A stretch of DNA of 64,000 bases from Accumulibacter phosphatis (lineage in GTDB: Bacteria > Pseudomonadota > Gammaproteobacteria > Burkholderiales > Rhodocyclaceae). The notes beneath the pieces were generated by a model. The model was not told where the DNA came from. It was given only the letters and a program-made list of their open reading frames with translations, and searched no databases. How positions within the stretch are numbered: the first letter of the stretch is position 1; each line of letters opens with the position of its first letter. Both the position numbers and the translations under genes were made by a program. The stretch spans positions 2,728,001-2,792,000 of the forward strand of contig NC_013194.1 in the NCBI RefSeq assembly GCF_000024165.1. The letters are read 5' to 3'. Of the stretch, positions 1 to 8,467 are shown piece by piece.

Positions 1-20
1 GTTACTGAGGAGAACATCGG

Positions 21-848
21 ATGAGTATCACCATTCCCCCCTTGACGACTATCGCCATCGAACTCGCGGAAGGTATCGCCGAGATCCGGCTGAATCGTCC
101 CGAGCGTTCGAACGCGATGAACGAAGCGATGTGGCAGGAACTGCGCACGGCGTTCAACTGGGCGGACGCGACAGCCGAGGCGCGCGTCGCGATTCTCAGC
201 GGCGGCGGGCGGAACTTCTGTGCCGGTATCGATCTGGCGATGCTGGCGGGGGTCGGCCAGGCGGTCGCGCATCGCGACCCGGCACGCAGCCGCGAGGCAC
301 TGCGCCGGCTGATCCTCGATCTCCAGGATTGCCTGTCGACGGTCGAGCGTTGCCGCAAGCCGGTACTGGCGGCGATTCAGGGTGCCTGCATCGGTGGCGC
401 GATCGATCTGGTGACTTGCTGCGACATGCGCTACGCAGCGGCTGAGGTGCAGTTCTCGGTGCGCGAGATCGATGTCGGGATGACCGCCGACGTCGGCACC
501 TTGCAGCGTCTGCCGCGGCTCATCCCGGATGGCCTTGCGCGCGAACTGGCCTACACCGGCCGCAGCGTCGATGGCGCCGAGGCGAAGGTGATCGGGCTCG
601 TCAATCAGGTCTACGCGACCCCCGAGGCGCTGCTCGATGGGGTTCGCACGATCGCGCGCCGCATCGCCGCGAAATCGCCGCTGGCCATCCGCGGCACCAA
701 GGAAATGCTCAACTACGGCCGCGATCATTCGGTGGCCGATGGGCTCAACTACATCGCCACCTGGAACGCGGCGATGCTGATGTCCGCAGACCTTGACGAA
801 ACGCTGGCGGCGATGCGCGAGCAGCGTCCGCCACGCTTCCTCGACTGA
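21..848 (+). CDS. Crotonase-family protein, delta(3,5)-delta(2,4)-dienoyl-CoA isomerase-like
   Basis: 275 aa, the normal length of a single-domain crotonase. It probably shifts double bonds of dienoyl-CoA esters during beta-oxidation of unsaturated fatty acids. The oxyanion-hole segment GGGRNFCAGIDL lies at residues 61-72. The three acidic positions that mark ECH1-type isomerases (family knowledge) are all visible: D129 in GGAID, E149 in VREIDVG and D157 in TADVGTLQRLP. The C-terminal stretch DHSVADGLNYIATWN also follows ECH1 rather than plain enoyl-CoA hydratase. A GAGGAGA ribosome site at 6-13 supports the ATG at 21. An AEC transporter gene follows 18 bases after the stop, so the two may be cotranscribed. 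Substrate is an inference. Confidence 0.85.
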   Translation: MSITIPPLTTIAIELAEGIAEIRLNRPERSNAMNEAMWQELRTAFNWADATAEARVAILSGGGRNFCAGIDLAMLAGVGQAVAHRDPARSREALRRLILDLQDCLSTVERCRKPVLAAIQGACIGGAIDLVTCCDMRYAAAEVQFSVREIDVGMTADVGTLQRLPRLIPDGLARELAYTGRSVDGAEAKVIGLVNQVYATPEALLDGVRTIARRIAAKSPLAIRGTKEMLNYGRDHSVADGLNYIATWNAAMLMSADLDETLAAMREQRPPRFLD

Positions 849-866
849 CCGGCGTTGCCGGCCGGT

Positions 867-1805
867 ATGGAGACATTTGTTCACCACGTTGAACTGGCCG
901 CGCCGCTCTTCGTCCTGGTGCTCGTCGGCTATGTGTTGATGCGCGGATTCGCCTGGCCGCAGGCGATGTCCGACAACCTGTCGCGCTTCGTCTTCTCGGT
1001 CGCCCTGCCGGCGATGCTGTTTCGCCTGATGAGCGACTTTTCGCAGCTGCCGCCGGTCGATGCACGGCTGTTGATCGCCTTCTTCGGTGGCTGCCTGATC
1101 GTCTTCGTGCTTGGCCGTCTGCTCGCCTGGAAGGTGTTTGCGCTGGACGGCGTCGGGCAATCGGTCTTTGCCCTGGGCGGGGTGTTCTCGAACAACGTGC
1201 TGCTCGGTCTGCCGCTGGCGAAGATCGCCCTCGGCGATGCGGCGGTTCCGTCGGTGGCGCTGGTGCTGGTCTTCAACGCGCTGATCCTGTGGACGCTGCT
1301 GACGGTGTCGATCGAGTGGGCGCAGCATGGCAGCTTCTCGCTGCAGGGTTTCGCCCAGACGGCACGCGGCGTGCTGACCAATCCGATCGTTGCCGCCATC
1401 CTCGCGGGAACGCTGTTCGGCCTGACCGGCGCGCCGCTGCCCGCTCTCGTCGCGCTGCCGCTGGCCATGGTCGGCCAGGCGGCGGCGCCGATGGCGCTGG
1501 TTGCTCTCGGCATGGGACTCGCCGAATACGGGGTGCGTGACGGCTGGCGGATCAGCGTCGCCATCACGCTGATGAAGCTGATCGTCCAGCCGCTGGTCGT
1601 CTGGCTGCTGGCGCGTCTGATCGGCCTGCCGCCGATGGAAACGCGGGTCGTCGTTCTGCTGGCGTCGCTGGCGGTCGGCGTCAACGTCTACCTGATGTCC
1701 CGCCAGTTCAACACCCTCGAGGCGCCGGTGGCGAGCAGTCTGGTGCTGTCGACGGCGCTGGCGGCGCTGACGACGCCGTTGGCGATGGCACTGACGGGGG
1801 CTTGA
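867..1805 (+). CDS. AEC family transporter (auxin efflux carrier type)
   Basis: 312 aa from the ATG at 867; a TTG twelve bases upstream is in frame but less likely. The protein is almost wholly hydrophobic, with about eight to ten predicted membrane segments from residue 8 to the C-terminus and the two-fold repeat expected of AEC carriers (Mem_trans). Features include the SDNLSRFVFSVALPAMLF segment near residue 30 and the VFSNNVLLGLPL segment near 105, where conserved Asn and Pro residues break the helices. Bacterial relatives export small organic acids such as malate or malonate. The substrate cannot be read from the sequence. It is closely linked to the crotonase gene upstream. Confidence 0.85.
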   Translation: METFVHHVELAAPLFVLVLVGYVLMRGFAWPQAMSDNLSRFVFSVALPAMLFRLMSDFSQLPPVDARLLIAFFGGCLIVFVLGRLLAWKVFALDGVGQSVFALGGVFSNNVLLGLPLAKIALGDAAVPSVALVLVFNALILWTLLTVSIEWAQHGSFSLQGFAQTARGVLTNPIVAAILAGTLFGLTGAPLPALVALPLAMVGQAAAPMALVALGMGLAEYGVRDGWRISVAITLMKLIVQPLVVWLLARLIGLPPMETRVVVLLASLAVGVNVYLMSRQFNTLEAPVASSLVLSTALAALTTPLAMALTGA

Positions 1806-1860
1806 CTTGCGGGCGGGGTGGTCAGGGTTTGGAGACCGTTCGGCGTCATCAGGGCAGGGC

Positions 1861-1890
1861 GTTGGGTTACGCCCTGCGGGCTAACCCAAC
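1861..1890. repeat. Hairpin-forming intergenic palindrome (REP-like)
   Basis: Two perfect 9-base arms, GTTGGGTTA and TAACCCAAC, enclose a second inverted pair GCCC/GGGC around a 3-base loop. The element sits between convergent genes (AEC transporter and folE) and is followed by CTACG. Sequences of this style recur in many proteobacterial genomes as intergenic repeats. Only one copy is seen in this window, so repetitiveness is inferred. It may double as a transcription barrier between the two genes. Confidence 0.55.
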
Positions 1891-1911
1891 CTACGGCTGA
1901 TCGGTTGGCAC

Positions 1912-2592
1912 TCAGTCTCCGCGACGGCCGCCGGCGATGGCGCGCAGGAATTCGTTGCGCCACTGCGGCGACGACTCGAACTCGCCGACGAAGGACTGGG
2001 TGATCACTCGCTCGTCGCCGCGGCGGTCTTCGCCGAGCAGGAGACACAACTGCTCGGCCTCGACGACGCAGGCGGCACCGCGTGCCTTGCCATGTTGCAT
2101 GAGCGCTTCGGCGATATCGCGCGTCATCCATTCCTGGTAGGTGAAGCGGTGGCCGACGGCATCGACCAGGCGGGCGATCCGGCCGAAGCCGTGCAGCCGG
2201 CCGCCGGGCAGGTAGGCGACGTGGGCGAGGCCGCGAAAAGGGACCAGATGGTGCGGGCAGACACCGTGTACGGCGATGCCGCGGACGACGACCATGTCGC
2301 CGCGGTGGTCGGCGAAGCCATCGCCGAGCGCGGCGGCCGGGTCAAGGTCGTAGCCGCCGAGCAGGCGGCTTTGCCAGAGTTCGCGGACGCGTTGCGGCGT
2401 CCGCCCCATGTGCGCGGCATCGGGCGCCACGCCGCAGGCGGCGAGCAGATCGCCAATGGCTTGCTCGAAGGCGGCCGCGTCGAAAGCGCGTCGGCGCGGG
2501 ATGCCGATGTCGCCTTGCCGGGGGGCAGGGGGTTCGTGGCGGCTGCAGTCGGACATGACAGGATTCCAGATGACGGCGTCGGGGTTCTTCAT
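1912..2592 (-). CDS. folE: GTP cyclohydrolase I (FolE)
   Basis: 226 aa. It converts GTP to 7,8-dihydroneopterin triphosphate, the first step of tetrahydrofolate synthesis. The zinc ligands of the family are present: C112 and H115 in VCPHHLVPF, and C183 in AEQLCLLL. The GRIARLVD segment (137-144) and the TRDIAEAL helix (157-164) are also typical. The first 30 residues are unrelated to the enzyme core. An internal ATG at 2556 would shorten the N-terminus by 12 residues, and neither start has a strong ribosome site. The gene is transcribed divergently from the nitronate monooxygenase-like gene, with about 200 bases between them. No second folE is seen in the window. Confidence 0.93.
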   Translation of the reverse strand: MKNPDAVIWNPVMSDCSRHEPPAPRQGDIGIPRRRAFDAAAFEQAIGDLLAACGVAPDAAHMGRTPQRVRELWQSRLLGGYDLDPAAALGDGFADHRGDMVVVRGIAVHGVCPHHLVPFRGLAHVAYLPGGRLHGFGRIARLVDAVGHRFTYQEWMTRDIAEALMQHGKARGAACVVEAEQLCLLLGEDRRGDERVITQSFVGEFESSPQWRNEFLRAIAGGRRGD

Positions 2593-2791
2593 GATACACG
2601 TGCCTGCGGAGGGGCCGTACCGCTACGCGCCGGTTGCGCAGGGATACTCGAGAATGCCCCGGCGTATCGCGATTTCCTTGCACGTGGCAAGCCATGCGCG
2701 CGTGTGATGAGCGATAATGCCGGACTCGGGGATCGCGGTGATCACCTTTCGGGCAAGCTGAGGGCGCTTGCTCGGGTCGGGAAGGACATGA

Positions 2792-4039
2792 ATGAAGCGC
2801 GTTGATGATTTCCGCCTGCAGTTCGGCAAGAAGGAACTGGTGCCGATCGTGATCGGCGGCATGGGCGTCGATATCTCGACCGCCGAGTTGGCGCTCGAGG
2901 CGGCTCGGCTCGGCGGCGTCGGACACATCTCCGATGCCATGGTGAATACCGTTGCCGACCGGCGTTTCAACGCCAAGTTCGTCAAGGACAAGCTCAGGCA
3001 ATACAAGTTCAACGTCGCCAATACCGACAAGTCGATGGTTCGCTTCGATCTCGGGCAACTCGCCGAGGCGACGGCGATGCACGTCGGTCGGACGATGGAG
3101 GCGAAACGCGGCGAAGGCCTGATCTTCGTCAACTGCATGGAAAAACTGACCATGAACGCGCCGCGCGAAACGCTGCGCGTACGCATGTCGGCGGCGCTCG
3201 ATGCCGGGATCGATGGCATCACGCTGGCTGCCGGTCTACACCTCGGCTCGTTCGCCCTGATCGAGGACCATCCGCGCTTCCGCGACGCCAAGCTGGGCAT
3301 CATCGTTTCGTCACTGCGTGCGCTGCAACTCTTCCTGCGCAAGACGGCGCGCTGCAATCGCCTGCCCGATTACGTCGTGGTGGAAGGCCCGCTGGCCGGG
3401 GGACACCTCGGTTTCGGCATGGATTGGCAGCAGTATGACCTGGCGACCATCTTCGGCGAGATCCACCGTTACCTGACCGCCGAGCAACTCGCCATTCCGC
3501 TGATTCCCGCCGGCGGGATCTTCACGGGCAGCGACGCGGTATCCTTCCTGGAGCAGGGAGCGGGCGCCGTGCAGGTGGCGACGCGCTTCACCGTGTCGCG
3601 CGAGTGCGGTCTGCCTCAGGACGTCAAGCAGCACTACTTCGCGGCGACCGAAGACGAGATCGAGGTGAACCAGATTTCGCCGACCGGCTACCCGATGCGC
3701 ATGCTCAGCAGTAGCCCGGCGATCGGCGACGGTATTCGTCCGAACTGCGAGGCCTACGGTTATCTGCTGGACAGCAACGGCAGCTGTTCCTACATCACGG
3801 CCTACAATCGCGAGGTCGCGGCCCATCCCGGCGTCAAGCGAATCTCGGTCAAGGACAAGACCTGCCTGTGCACGCAGATGCGCAATTTCGACTGCTGGAC
3901 CTGCGGCCATTACGCCTATCGTCTCAAGGATACGTCGCGGCGCCTGCCCGACGGTAGCTGGCAGTTGCTGAATGCCGAGCACATCTTTCACGACTACCAG
4001 TTCAGCACCGACGGCAAGATACTGCCGCCACCGGGCTAG
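2792..4039 (+). CDS. Nitronate monooxygenase-family flavoprotein with C-terminal cysteine cluster
   Basis: 415 aa. The first 330 residues form an FMN-binding TIM barrel of the 2-nitropropane dioxygenase family: an N-terminal VIGGMGVDIS strand, the VVVEGPLAGGHLG segment typical of the substrate side, and the phosphate-binding IPAGGIFTGSDA and GAGAVQVATRF loops. The last 60 residues are unusual, carrying C358, C360, C368 and C371 (CLC, then CWTC), which could bind a metal or an Fe-S cluster. The ribosome site GAAGGA at 2781-2786 supports the ATG at 2792. The physiological substrate is unknown; family members oxidise alkyl nitronates or act as enoyl reductases. The next gene, rlmJ, starts 47 bases later. 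Confidence 0.8.
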   Translation: MKRVDDFRLQFGKKELVPIVIGGMGVDISTAELALEAARLGGVGHISDAMVNTVADRRFNAKFVKDKLRQYKFNVANTDKSMVRFDLGQLAEATAMHVGRTMEAKRGEGLIFVNCMEKLTMNAPRETLRVRMSAALDAGIDGITLAAGLHLGSFALIEDHPRFRDAKLGIIVSSLRALQLFLRKTARCNRLPDYVVVEGPLAGGHLGFGMDWQQYDLATIFGEIHRYLTAEQLAIPLIPAGGIFTGSDAVSFLEQGAGAVQVATRFTVSRECGLPQDVKQHYFAATEDEIEVNQISPTGYPMRMLSSSPAIGDGIRPNCEAYGYLLDSNGSCSYITAYNREVAAHPGVKRISVKDKTCLCTQMRNFDCWTCGHYAYRLKDTSRRLPDGSWQLLNAEHIFHDYQFSTDGKILPPPG

Positions 4040-4086
4040 CGCGCTTGCCGCCGGGCACTGCCGCGCGCTGCACGAGGCCCTAGCCG

Positions 4087-4932
4087 ATGCTCAGTTATCG
4101 TCATGGCTTCCACGCCGGCAACCACGCCGACGTCATCAAGCATGTGCTGCTCGTGCAGTTGACGCGCTACCTGGGTCAGAAGGACAAGCCCTTCTGGTTC
4201 ATCGACACGCACGCCGGCGCTGGTCGCTATGCGCTGGATTCGGCGCAGGCCAGCAAGCTGGCCGAGCATCGCGAGGGCATCGGCCGTCTGTGGCAGCGTC
4301 GCGATCTGCCGGCAGCGGTGGAGGAGTATGTCGAGCTGGTGCGTCGCTTCAATCCGGACGGCCGCCTGCAGATTTACCCGGGTTCGCCTGCACTGGCGCT
4401 GGAAACGCTGCGTGCGGACGATCGGCTGCGCTTGTACGAACTGCACAGCCGGGACGTGCTGCGCCTGCGCGAGAACTTCGCCGCGCATGCCAGGCAGGTG
4501 ATCGTCGAGGCGGCCGATGGTTTTTCCGCGCTCAAGGCGCTGCTGCCGCCGCCACCCCGACGCGCGCTGGTGCTGATCGACCCGGCGTATGAGGAGAAGC
4601 GCGACTACGAACGGGTCGTCCTGGCGCTGAAGGATAGCCTGGCGCGTTTCCCGGGCGGCACCTACCTGCTCTGGTACCCCCGGTTGACCCGGCTCGAAGC
4701 GCACGAACTGCCGCAGCGCCTGAAGCGCCTGCCGGCGAAGAGCTGGCTGCACGTCACTCTGCAGGTCAGGAAACCAGCGGCTGACGGATTTGGCATGCAC
4801 GGTAGCGGCCTGTTCGTGATCAATCCCGCATGGACCCTGCTGGCGACGCTGCAGGAAGTGATGCCTTTCCTGGTGCAGGCTCTCGGCGTCGACGAGGGCG
4901 CCGGCTTCAGTCTCGAGAGCCAGGAGCCCTGA
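4087..4932 (+). CDS. rlmJ: 23S rRNA (adenine-2030-N6)-methyltransferase RlmJ
   Basis: 281 aa, the usual family length. It methylates A2030 of 23S rRNA using S-adenosylmethionine. The N-terminal signature MLSYRHGFHAGNHADVIKH is diagnostic of RlmJ. The SAM-binding motif FIDTHAGAGRY is at 38-48. The catalytic DPAY motif of N6-adenine methyltransferases is at 165-168 (LVLIDPAYEEK). The gene follows the nitronate monooxygenase-like gene on the same strand and faces the mazG-like gene end to end. Identification is secure from motif order and length. Confidence 0.95.
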   Translation: MLSYRHGFHAGNHADVIKHVLLVQLTRYLGQKDKPFWFIDTHAGAGRYALDSAQASKLAEHREGIGRLWQRRDLPAAVEEYVELVRRFNPDGRLQIYPGSPALALETLRADDRLRLYELHSRDVLRLRENFAAHARQVIVEAADGFSALKALLPPPPRRALVLIDPAYEEKRDYERVVLALKDSLARFPGGTYLLWYPRLTRLEAHELPQRLKRLPAKSWLHVTLQVRKPAADGFGMHGSGLFVINPAWTLLATLQEVMPFLVQALGVDEGAGFSLESQEP

Positions 4933-4983
4933 AAGGCGCGTGATTCGGACGGCACGGCCGTCGCTGTCGCGTCGTCCGCCGAT

Positions 4984-5373
4984 TCAGGGCCCGTGCCGCT
5001 TGCCGTCGGCGGTGGCTGAATACTTCCGGCTCGATCCGTAGCTCGTCTCGACCGGGTATCGTTCGGCATTTCTAGCCAGTTTCGCGCGCGCTGCGGCTTC
5101 CAGGTCGATGCCGGCCCTGTCGGCAATCAGCAGCAGGTAGATCAGGACGTCGGCGCATTCGTCGCACAAGGCCGCATGCGCCTCGGCGTTGCTGGCCAGC
5201 GCCGCCATCTCCATCTCCATCTCCGTATCGTTCTTCCACTGCGTCAGTTCGAGCAGTTCGCCAGCCTCGAGATTCAAGGAGACGATCAGGTTGCGCAAGG
5301 TGTGGAATTGAGCCCAGTCGCGCTCGTCACGAAAGGCGAGCACCTGCGCGGTGAGATCGGCAAGCAGGCTCAT
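4984..5373 (-). CDS. MazG-like nucleotide pyrophosphohydrolase (RS21-C6/dCTPase type)
   Basis: 129 aa, all-alpha NTP pyrophosphohydrolase. Relatives hydrolyse dCTP or modified pyrimidine triphosphates to monophosphates and so clean the nucleotide pool. The metal-binding acidic pairs sit in NLEAGELLELTQW (about residues 34-46) and in DECADVLIYLLLIAD (about 77-91), the EExxE ... ExxD pattern of the superfamily. The start at 5373 (MSLLADLT) lies only four bases after the stop of the CitE-like gene on the same strand, so the two are translationally coupled. Substrate preference is inferred from size and motif spacing only. Confidence 0.85.
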   Translation of the reverse strand: MSLLADLTAQVLAFRDERDWAQFHTLRNLIVSLNLEAGELLELTQWKNDTEMEMEMAALASNAEAHAALCDECADVLIYLLLIADRAGIDLEAAARAKLARNAERYPVETSYGSSRKYSATADGKRHGP

Positions 5374-5377
5374 CGCA

Positions 5378-6373
5378 TCAGGCGAAGAAACGTGTCTGGG
5401 CCGTGTCGCCAAGCGGCATGCCGGTAGCCTGCGCGCGCGCGAGAAGTTCCCAGTAGTAGCGGTAGGAGGCGCGATCGTGCAGTTGCCCGTGGTACTGGAT
5501 CGGTCCCCAGTCGCAGTCCTGGGCGGCGATGAGGATTGCGCTGGCCGCCTCGACCTCGGAAAAATCGGGACGCATGGCTTCGACGATCGGCAGGATCTGC
5601 TTCGGATGAATGCTCCACATGCGCAGGAAGCCGAATTCATTGCGTGCCCGCTCGGCGTTGCGGCGGATGACGTCGAGATCCCTGAGTTCGGTCGTGACGT
5701 TGTGCGACGGCACGACGCCGTTGGCAAGCGCCGCGGCGGCGATTTCACATTTTGCGCGGACAACCAGCGGGTGCTCGAACTGTCCCGGGCTGAGCATGGC
5801 CGAGCCCGGGATGGCGCCGTGGTGGCCGCTGACGAAATCCATGAGTCCGAAATCGAGCGATTCGACCTCCGGCATGGCGGCTATTTCCCATACCGCACGC
5901 AAGGCGCCGTGGGTCTCGATCAGGACATGTACCGGGATGGAGCGAGTGAGTCCGGCGGCCACGCTGGCGCGGCGCAGTTCGCGCAGCTGGACCCGCACGT
6001 CGTCGCTGCCACTGACCTTGGGCAGCGTCACGAAGGCCAATCGCTGGCCGGCGCGCCCGACGATGATCTCGATGTCCTGTTGCCAGGCCGGATGCGCGAT
6101 GTCGTGGATGCGCGCACCGACGCGCCCGTGCCGATTGGCGTCGGACATCACGAAGTCGGCGACCATCTCGGCGTGCTGCCGGTCGGCGCCTGCCGGCGCG
6201 CCATCTTCGCAGTCACAGGTGATGTCGAAGATCGGGCCCAGCTCGGCTTGCAACTGGAGCGCCTTGCTGATGAGTTTTTCGGAGCCCGCATAGTGGTCTA
6301 CCGCGGGCATCATGGGAAACGGTTTCTCGCCTGCGAACAGGACCTGACTGGGATGGCGCACGGGATTCTCCAT
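5378..6373 (-). CDS. HpcH/HpaI aldolase, CitE/malyl-CoA lyase-like protein
   Basis: 331 aa. It has the TIM-barrel CoA-ester lyase fold: ITCDCEDGAP near residue 50 (acidic, metal-proximal), ARIHDIAHPAW near 87, a conserved acid in VHVLIETHGAL near 155, DFGLMDFVSG near 180, and the C-terminal lid segment MWSIHPKQI near 260. Family members cleave or form malyl-, methylmalyl- or citramalyl-CoA. There is no CitD or CitF subunit nearby, so a stand-alone citrate lyase is unlikely. It lies downstream of mdh on the same strand, separated by a terminator, and is coupled to the mazG-like gene. The exact substrate is not determinable here. Confidence 0.8.
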   Translation of the reverse strand: MENPVRHPSQVLFAGEKPFPMMPAVDHYAGSEKLISKALQLQAELGPIFDITCDCEDGAPAGADRQHAEMVADFVMSDANRHGRVGARIHDIAHPAWQQDIEIIVGRAGQRLAFVTLPKVSGSDDVRVQLRELRRASVAAGLTRSIPVHVLIETHGALRAVWEIAAMPEVESLDFGLMDFVSGHHGAIPGSAMLSPGQFEHPLVVRAKCEIAAAALANGVVPSHNVTTELRDLDVIRRNAERARNEFGFLRMWSIHPKQILPIVEAMRPDFSEVEAASAILIAAQDCDWGPIQYHGQLHDRASYRYYWELLARAQATGMPLGDTAQTRFFA

Positions 6374-6432
6374 GGCGGGGGTTTACGGGAAGGCGACATT
6401 CTACTGCCGGCCCGGCGTCGCTGACCGGCAAG

Positions 6433-6457
6433 AAAAAGCCGCGGGCAGGCCGCGGCT
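6433..6457 (-). terminator. Rho-independent terminator of mdh
   Basis: Read on the minus strand, an 8-base perfect GC-rich stem (AGCCGCGG/CCGCGGCT) with a 5-base loop is followed by five T residues. It lies about 20 bases past the mdh stop codon and before the CitE-like gene, so it separates the two units. Confidence 0.85.
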
Positions 6458-6479
6458 CGCGAAACGTCGGCGGGGCCGA

Positions 6480-7466
6480 CTACAGCATGTGCTTGACGGC
6501 GTCCTGCTCGTCGGTCAACTCCTTGAGCGTCTTGTTCATCTTGTCGCGCGAGTAGTCGTCGATCTCGATCCCCTGGATGATCTTGAACGAGCCGCCCTTG
6601 CACTCGCAGGGGAAGCCGAAAACGATGCCGGCCGGGATGCCGTAGGAACCGTCGGAGGGAACGCCCATGGTGACCCATTCGTCGGAACCGAGAACCCAGT
6701 CGCGCATGTGGTCGATGGCGGCGTTGGCGGCGGAAGCGGCGGACGAAAGGCCGCGCGCATCGATGATCGCGGCGCCGCGCTTGCCGACGGTCGGCAGGAA
6801 GACGTCGTTGTTCCAGACGGCATCATTGATCAGCGCCTTGACGTTGTCGCCGTTCGACGTGCAGTTGCGGTAGTCGGCGTACATCGTCGGCGAGTGGTTG
6901 CCCCAGACGACGAGCTGCTTGAAGCTGGCGACCGGGCGACCGGTCTTGTTGGCGAGTTGCGACAGTGCGCGGTTGTGATCCAGGCGCAGCATGCCGTGGT
7001 AGTTGGCGGGGTTGGTGCGGCCGACCTTCTTCGCCGCCGAGCCGGCAATCAGCGCGTTCGTGTTGCAGGGGTTGCCAACGACGAGAACGCGGACGTTTTC
7101 GCTGGCATTCTCGGCAATCGCCTTGCCCTGAACGGTAAAGATGGCGCCGTTGGCGGTCAGCAGGTCGGCCCGCTCCATGCCGGGACCGCGCGGACGCGCG
7201 CCGACCAGCAGGCAGACATCGGCACCCTTGAAGGCGAGGTTCGGATCGTCGGTGGCGAACATGCCGGCGAGCAGCGGGAAGGCGCAGTCTTCGAGTTCCA
7301 TCATGACGCCCTGGCAGGCCTTCTGGGCTTGCGGCAGGTCGAGCAACTGGAGGATGACCGGCTGGTCGCGGCCGAGCATTTCACCGGAGGCGATCCGGAA
7401 AAGCAGGCTGTAACCGATTTGACCGGCGGCGCCGGTCACCGCGACGCGCATGGGGGCTTTGGACAT
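6480..7466 (-). CDS. mdh: Malate dehydrogenase
   Basis: 328 aa, NAD-dependent. It interconverts malate and oxaloacetate in the TCA cycle. The Rossmann motif TGAAGQIGYSL is at the N-terminus and the catalytic histidine in VVWGNHSPTMYADY near residue 187. Substrate-binding arginines sit in GARPRGPGMERADLL. Length and motifs fit the type-2 LDH-like MDH of betaproteobacteria. The start at 7466 is set by an AGGAG ribosome site eight bases upstream; the frame remains open further upstream but lacks one. It is divergent from the gntR regulator. Its own sigma70 promoter and an AT-rich candidate operator lie in the shared intergenic region. Confidence 0.97.
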   Translation of the reverse strand: MSKAPMRVAVTGAAGQIGYSLLFRIASGEMLGRDQPVILQLLDLPQAQKACQGVMMELEDCAFPLLAGMFATDDPNLAFKGADVCLLVGARPRGPGMERADLLTANGAIFTVQGKAIAENASENVRVLVVGNPCNTNALIAGSAAKKVGRTNPANYHGMLRLDHNRALSQLANKTGRPVASFKQLVVWGNHSPTMYADYRNCTSNGDNVKALINDAVWNNDVFLPTVGKRGAAIIDARGLSSAASAANAAIDHMRDWVLGSDEWVTMGVPSDGSYGIPAGIVFGFPCECKGGSFKIIQGIEIDDYSRDKMNKTLKELTDEQDAVKHML

Positions 7467-7570
7467 GATGCGGCTCCTGTCGTTAGTGGTTGGTGTTGAG
7501 CAAAAAAGGGGCGGAAAGCCATTGGTAACGCCCCGCAAGCCGTGCTCGGAGGGGGCAGCAAACCGCCAGA

Positions 7571-7600
7571 ATGATACGAGCTAACGGCGGGAAGTGTCAA
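7571..7600 (-). promoter_or_regulatory. Sigma70 promoter of mdh
   Basis: On the minus strand a perfect -35 TTGACA (7595-7600) is followed after 18 bases by TATCAT (7571-7576), a 5/6 match to the -10 consensus. It lies about 105 bases before the mdh start codon. Confidence 0.75.
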
Positions 7601-7603
7601 ATG

Positions 7604-7626
7604 TATCTTATGTCTTATATATGATA
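7604..7626. promoter_or_regulatory. AT-rich candidate operator between mdh and gntR
   Basis: A strikingly AT-rich island in GC-rich DNA. It contains a direct heptamer repeat (TATCTTA then TGTCTTA) running into an imperfect 12-base palindrome TCTTATATATGA (10 of 12 symmetric). It abuts the -35 box of mdh and lies 57 bases before the gntR start. This is the expected position for autoregulation by the adjacent GntR protein. Binding is an inference. Confidence 0.5.
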
Positions 7627-7682
7627 TTTTTTTGGGGATACAGGATGGACGCCGACGCGAAACTGTGCTGAAATGACGCTCC

Positions 7683-8420
7683 ATGAACCGGTCTTCGTCA
7701 TTGCATTCTCCGACCTTCAGTCCGCTGTACCGGCAGATCAAGGATTTGATCATGCGCCATCTGGCGTCCGGCGAATGGGGTCCCGGTGACCCGATCCCGA
7801 GCGAGTCGGAGCTGGCCAGTCGGTTCGGCGTGAGTCAGGGAACGGTACGCAAGGCCATCGACGAGATGGCTGCCGAGAATCTCCTGGTTCGCCAGCAGGG
7901 CAAAGGCACCTTTGTCGCTACCCACAAGGATCCGGGTTCCTATTTTCGCTTCCTGCGCCTGGTTCCGAACGACGGCGAGAGCCGCCTCACCCAGAGCATT
8001 CCTCTGGAATGCTGGCGGGCGAAGGCCGGCGCCGATGTTGCGAGAACACTCGCCCTCGAGCCCGGCGCGGCGATCATCATTCTGCGACGGCTGTTGAAAC
8101 TCGGCGAAGAGCCGGTGGTTTTCGACGAAATCTATTTGCCGAGCGAACTCTTTCCCGATCTGTCGCTGGAGATCCTGCGCTCGGGCGAGTCGCTGTACAG
8201 CCTTTTCGAAACCCGCTATGGCGTACGCATGATCCGCGCGGACGAACGCCTGCGAGCCATTTCCGCCGACCGGGTGAGTTCCGAACTGCTGCAGATCGCC
8301 GAGGGAAGTCCCTTGCTGCTCGTCGAGCGAGTGACCTTCACCTATGGCAACAAGCCGGTGGAATGGCGCCGGGGCTATTACTCGACACGCAACTATCATT
8401 ATCACAATCAGCTAGGGTGA
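7683..8420 (+). CDS. GntR family transcriptional regulator (HutC subfamily, UTRA domain)
   Basis: 245 aa. Residues 13-79 form the GntR winged helix (PLYRQIKDLIMRHLASGEW, then PSESELASRFGVSQGTVRKA and QGKGTFVA). Residues about 95-235 are a UTRA effector-binding domain (ECWRAKAGADVARTLAL, then LLLVERVTFTYGNKPVEWRR). UTRA regulators sense small metabolites such as organic acids or sugar phosphates. The gene lies between divergent mdh and the sdh operon, an arrangement that argues for control of the TCA cluster by a cycle intermediate. The effector is unknown. The ATG at 7683 is the first in the frame. Confidence 0.9.
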   Translation: MNRSSSLHSPTFSPLYRQIKDLIMRHLASGEWGPGDPIPSESELASRFGVSQGTVRKAIDEMAAENLLVRQQGKGTFVATHKDPGSYFRFLRLVPNDGESRLTQSIPLECWRAKAGADVARTLALEPGAAIIILRRLLKLGEEPVVFDEIYLPSELFPDLSLEILRSGESLYSLFETRYGVRMIRADERLRAISADRVSSELLQIAEGSPLLLVERVTFTYGNKPVEWRRGYYSTRNYHYHNQLG

Positions 8421-8467
8421 AGTGTCGGAAGACGCTGGGCAAGGAAGTCAGGGGCGCTCGGATGGTT

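Noticed and set aside
1..20. End of an upstream gene at the window edge
   Set aside because: A TGA is present at 6-8 but too little sequence remains to tell.
1801..1911. Possible terminator of the AEC gene
   Set aside because: The hairpin at 1861-1890 has no T-run; listed as a repeat instead.
8445..8450. -35 box for the sdh promoter
   Set aside because: No hexamer within 16-18 bases matches TTGACA better than three positions.
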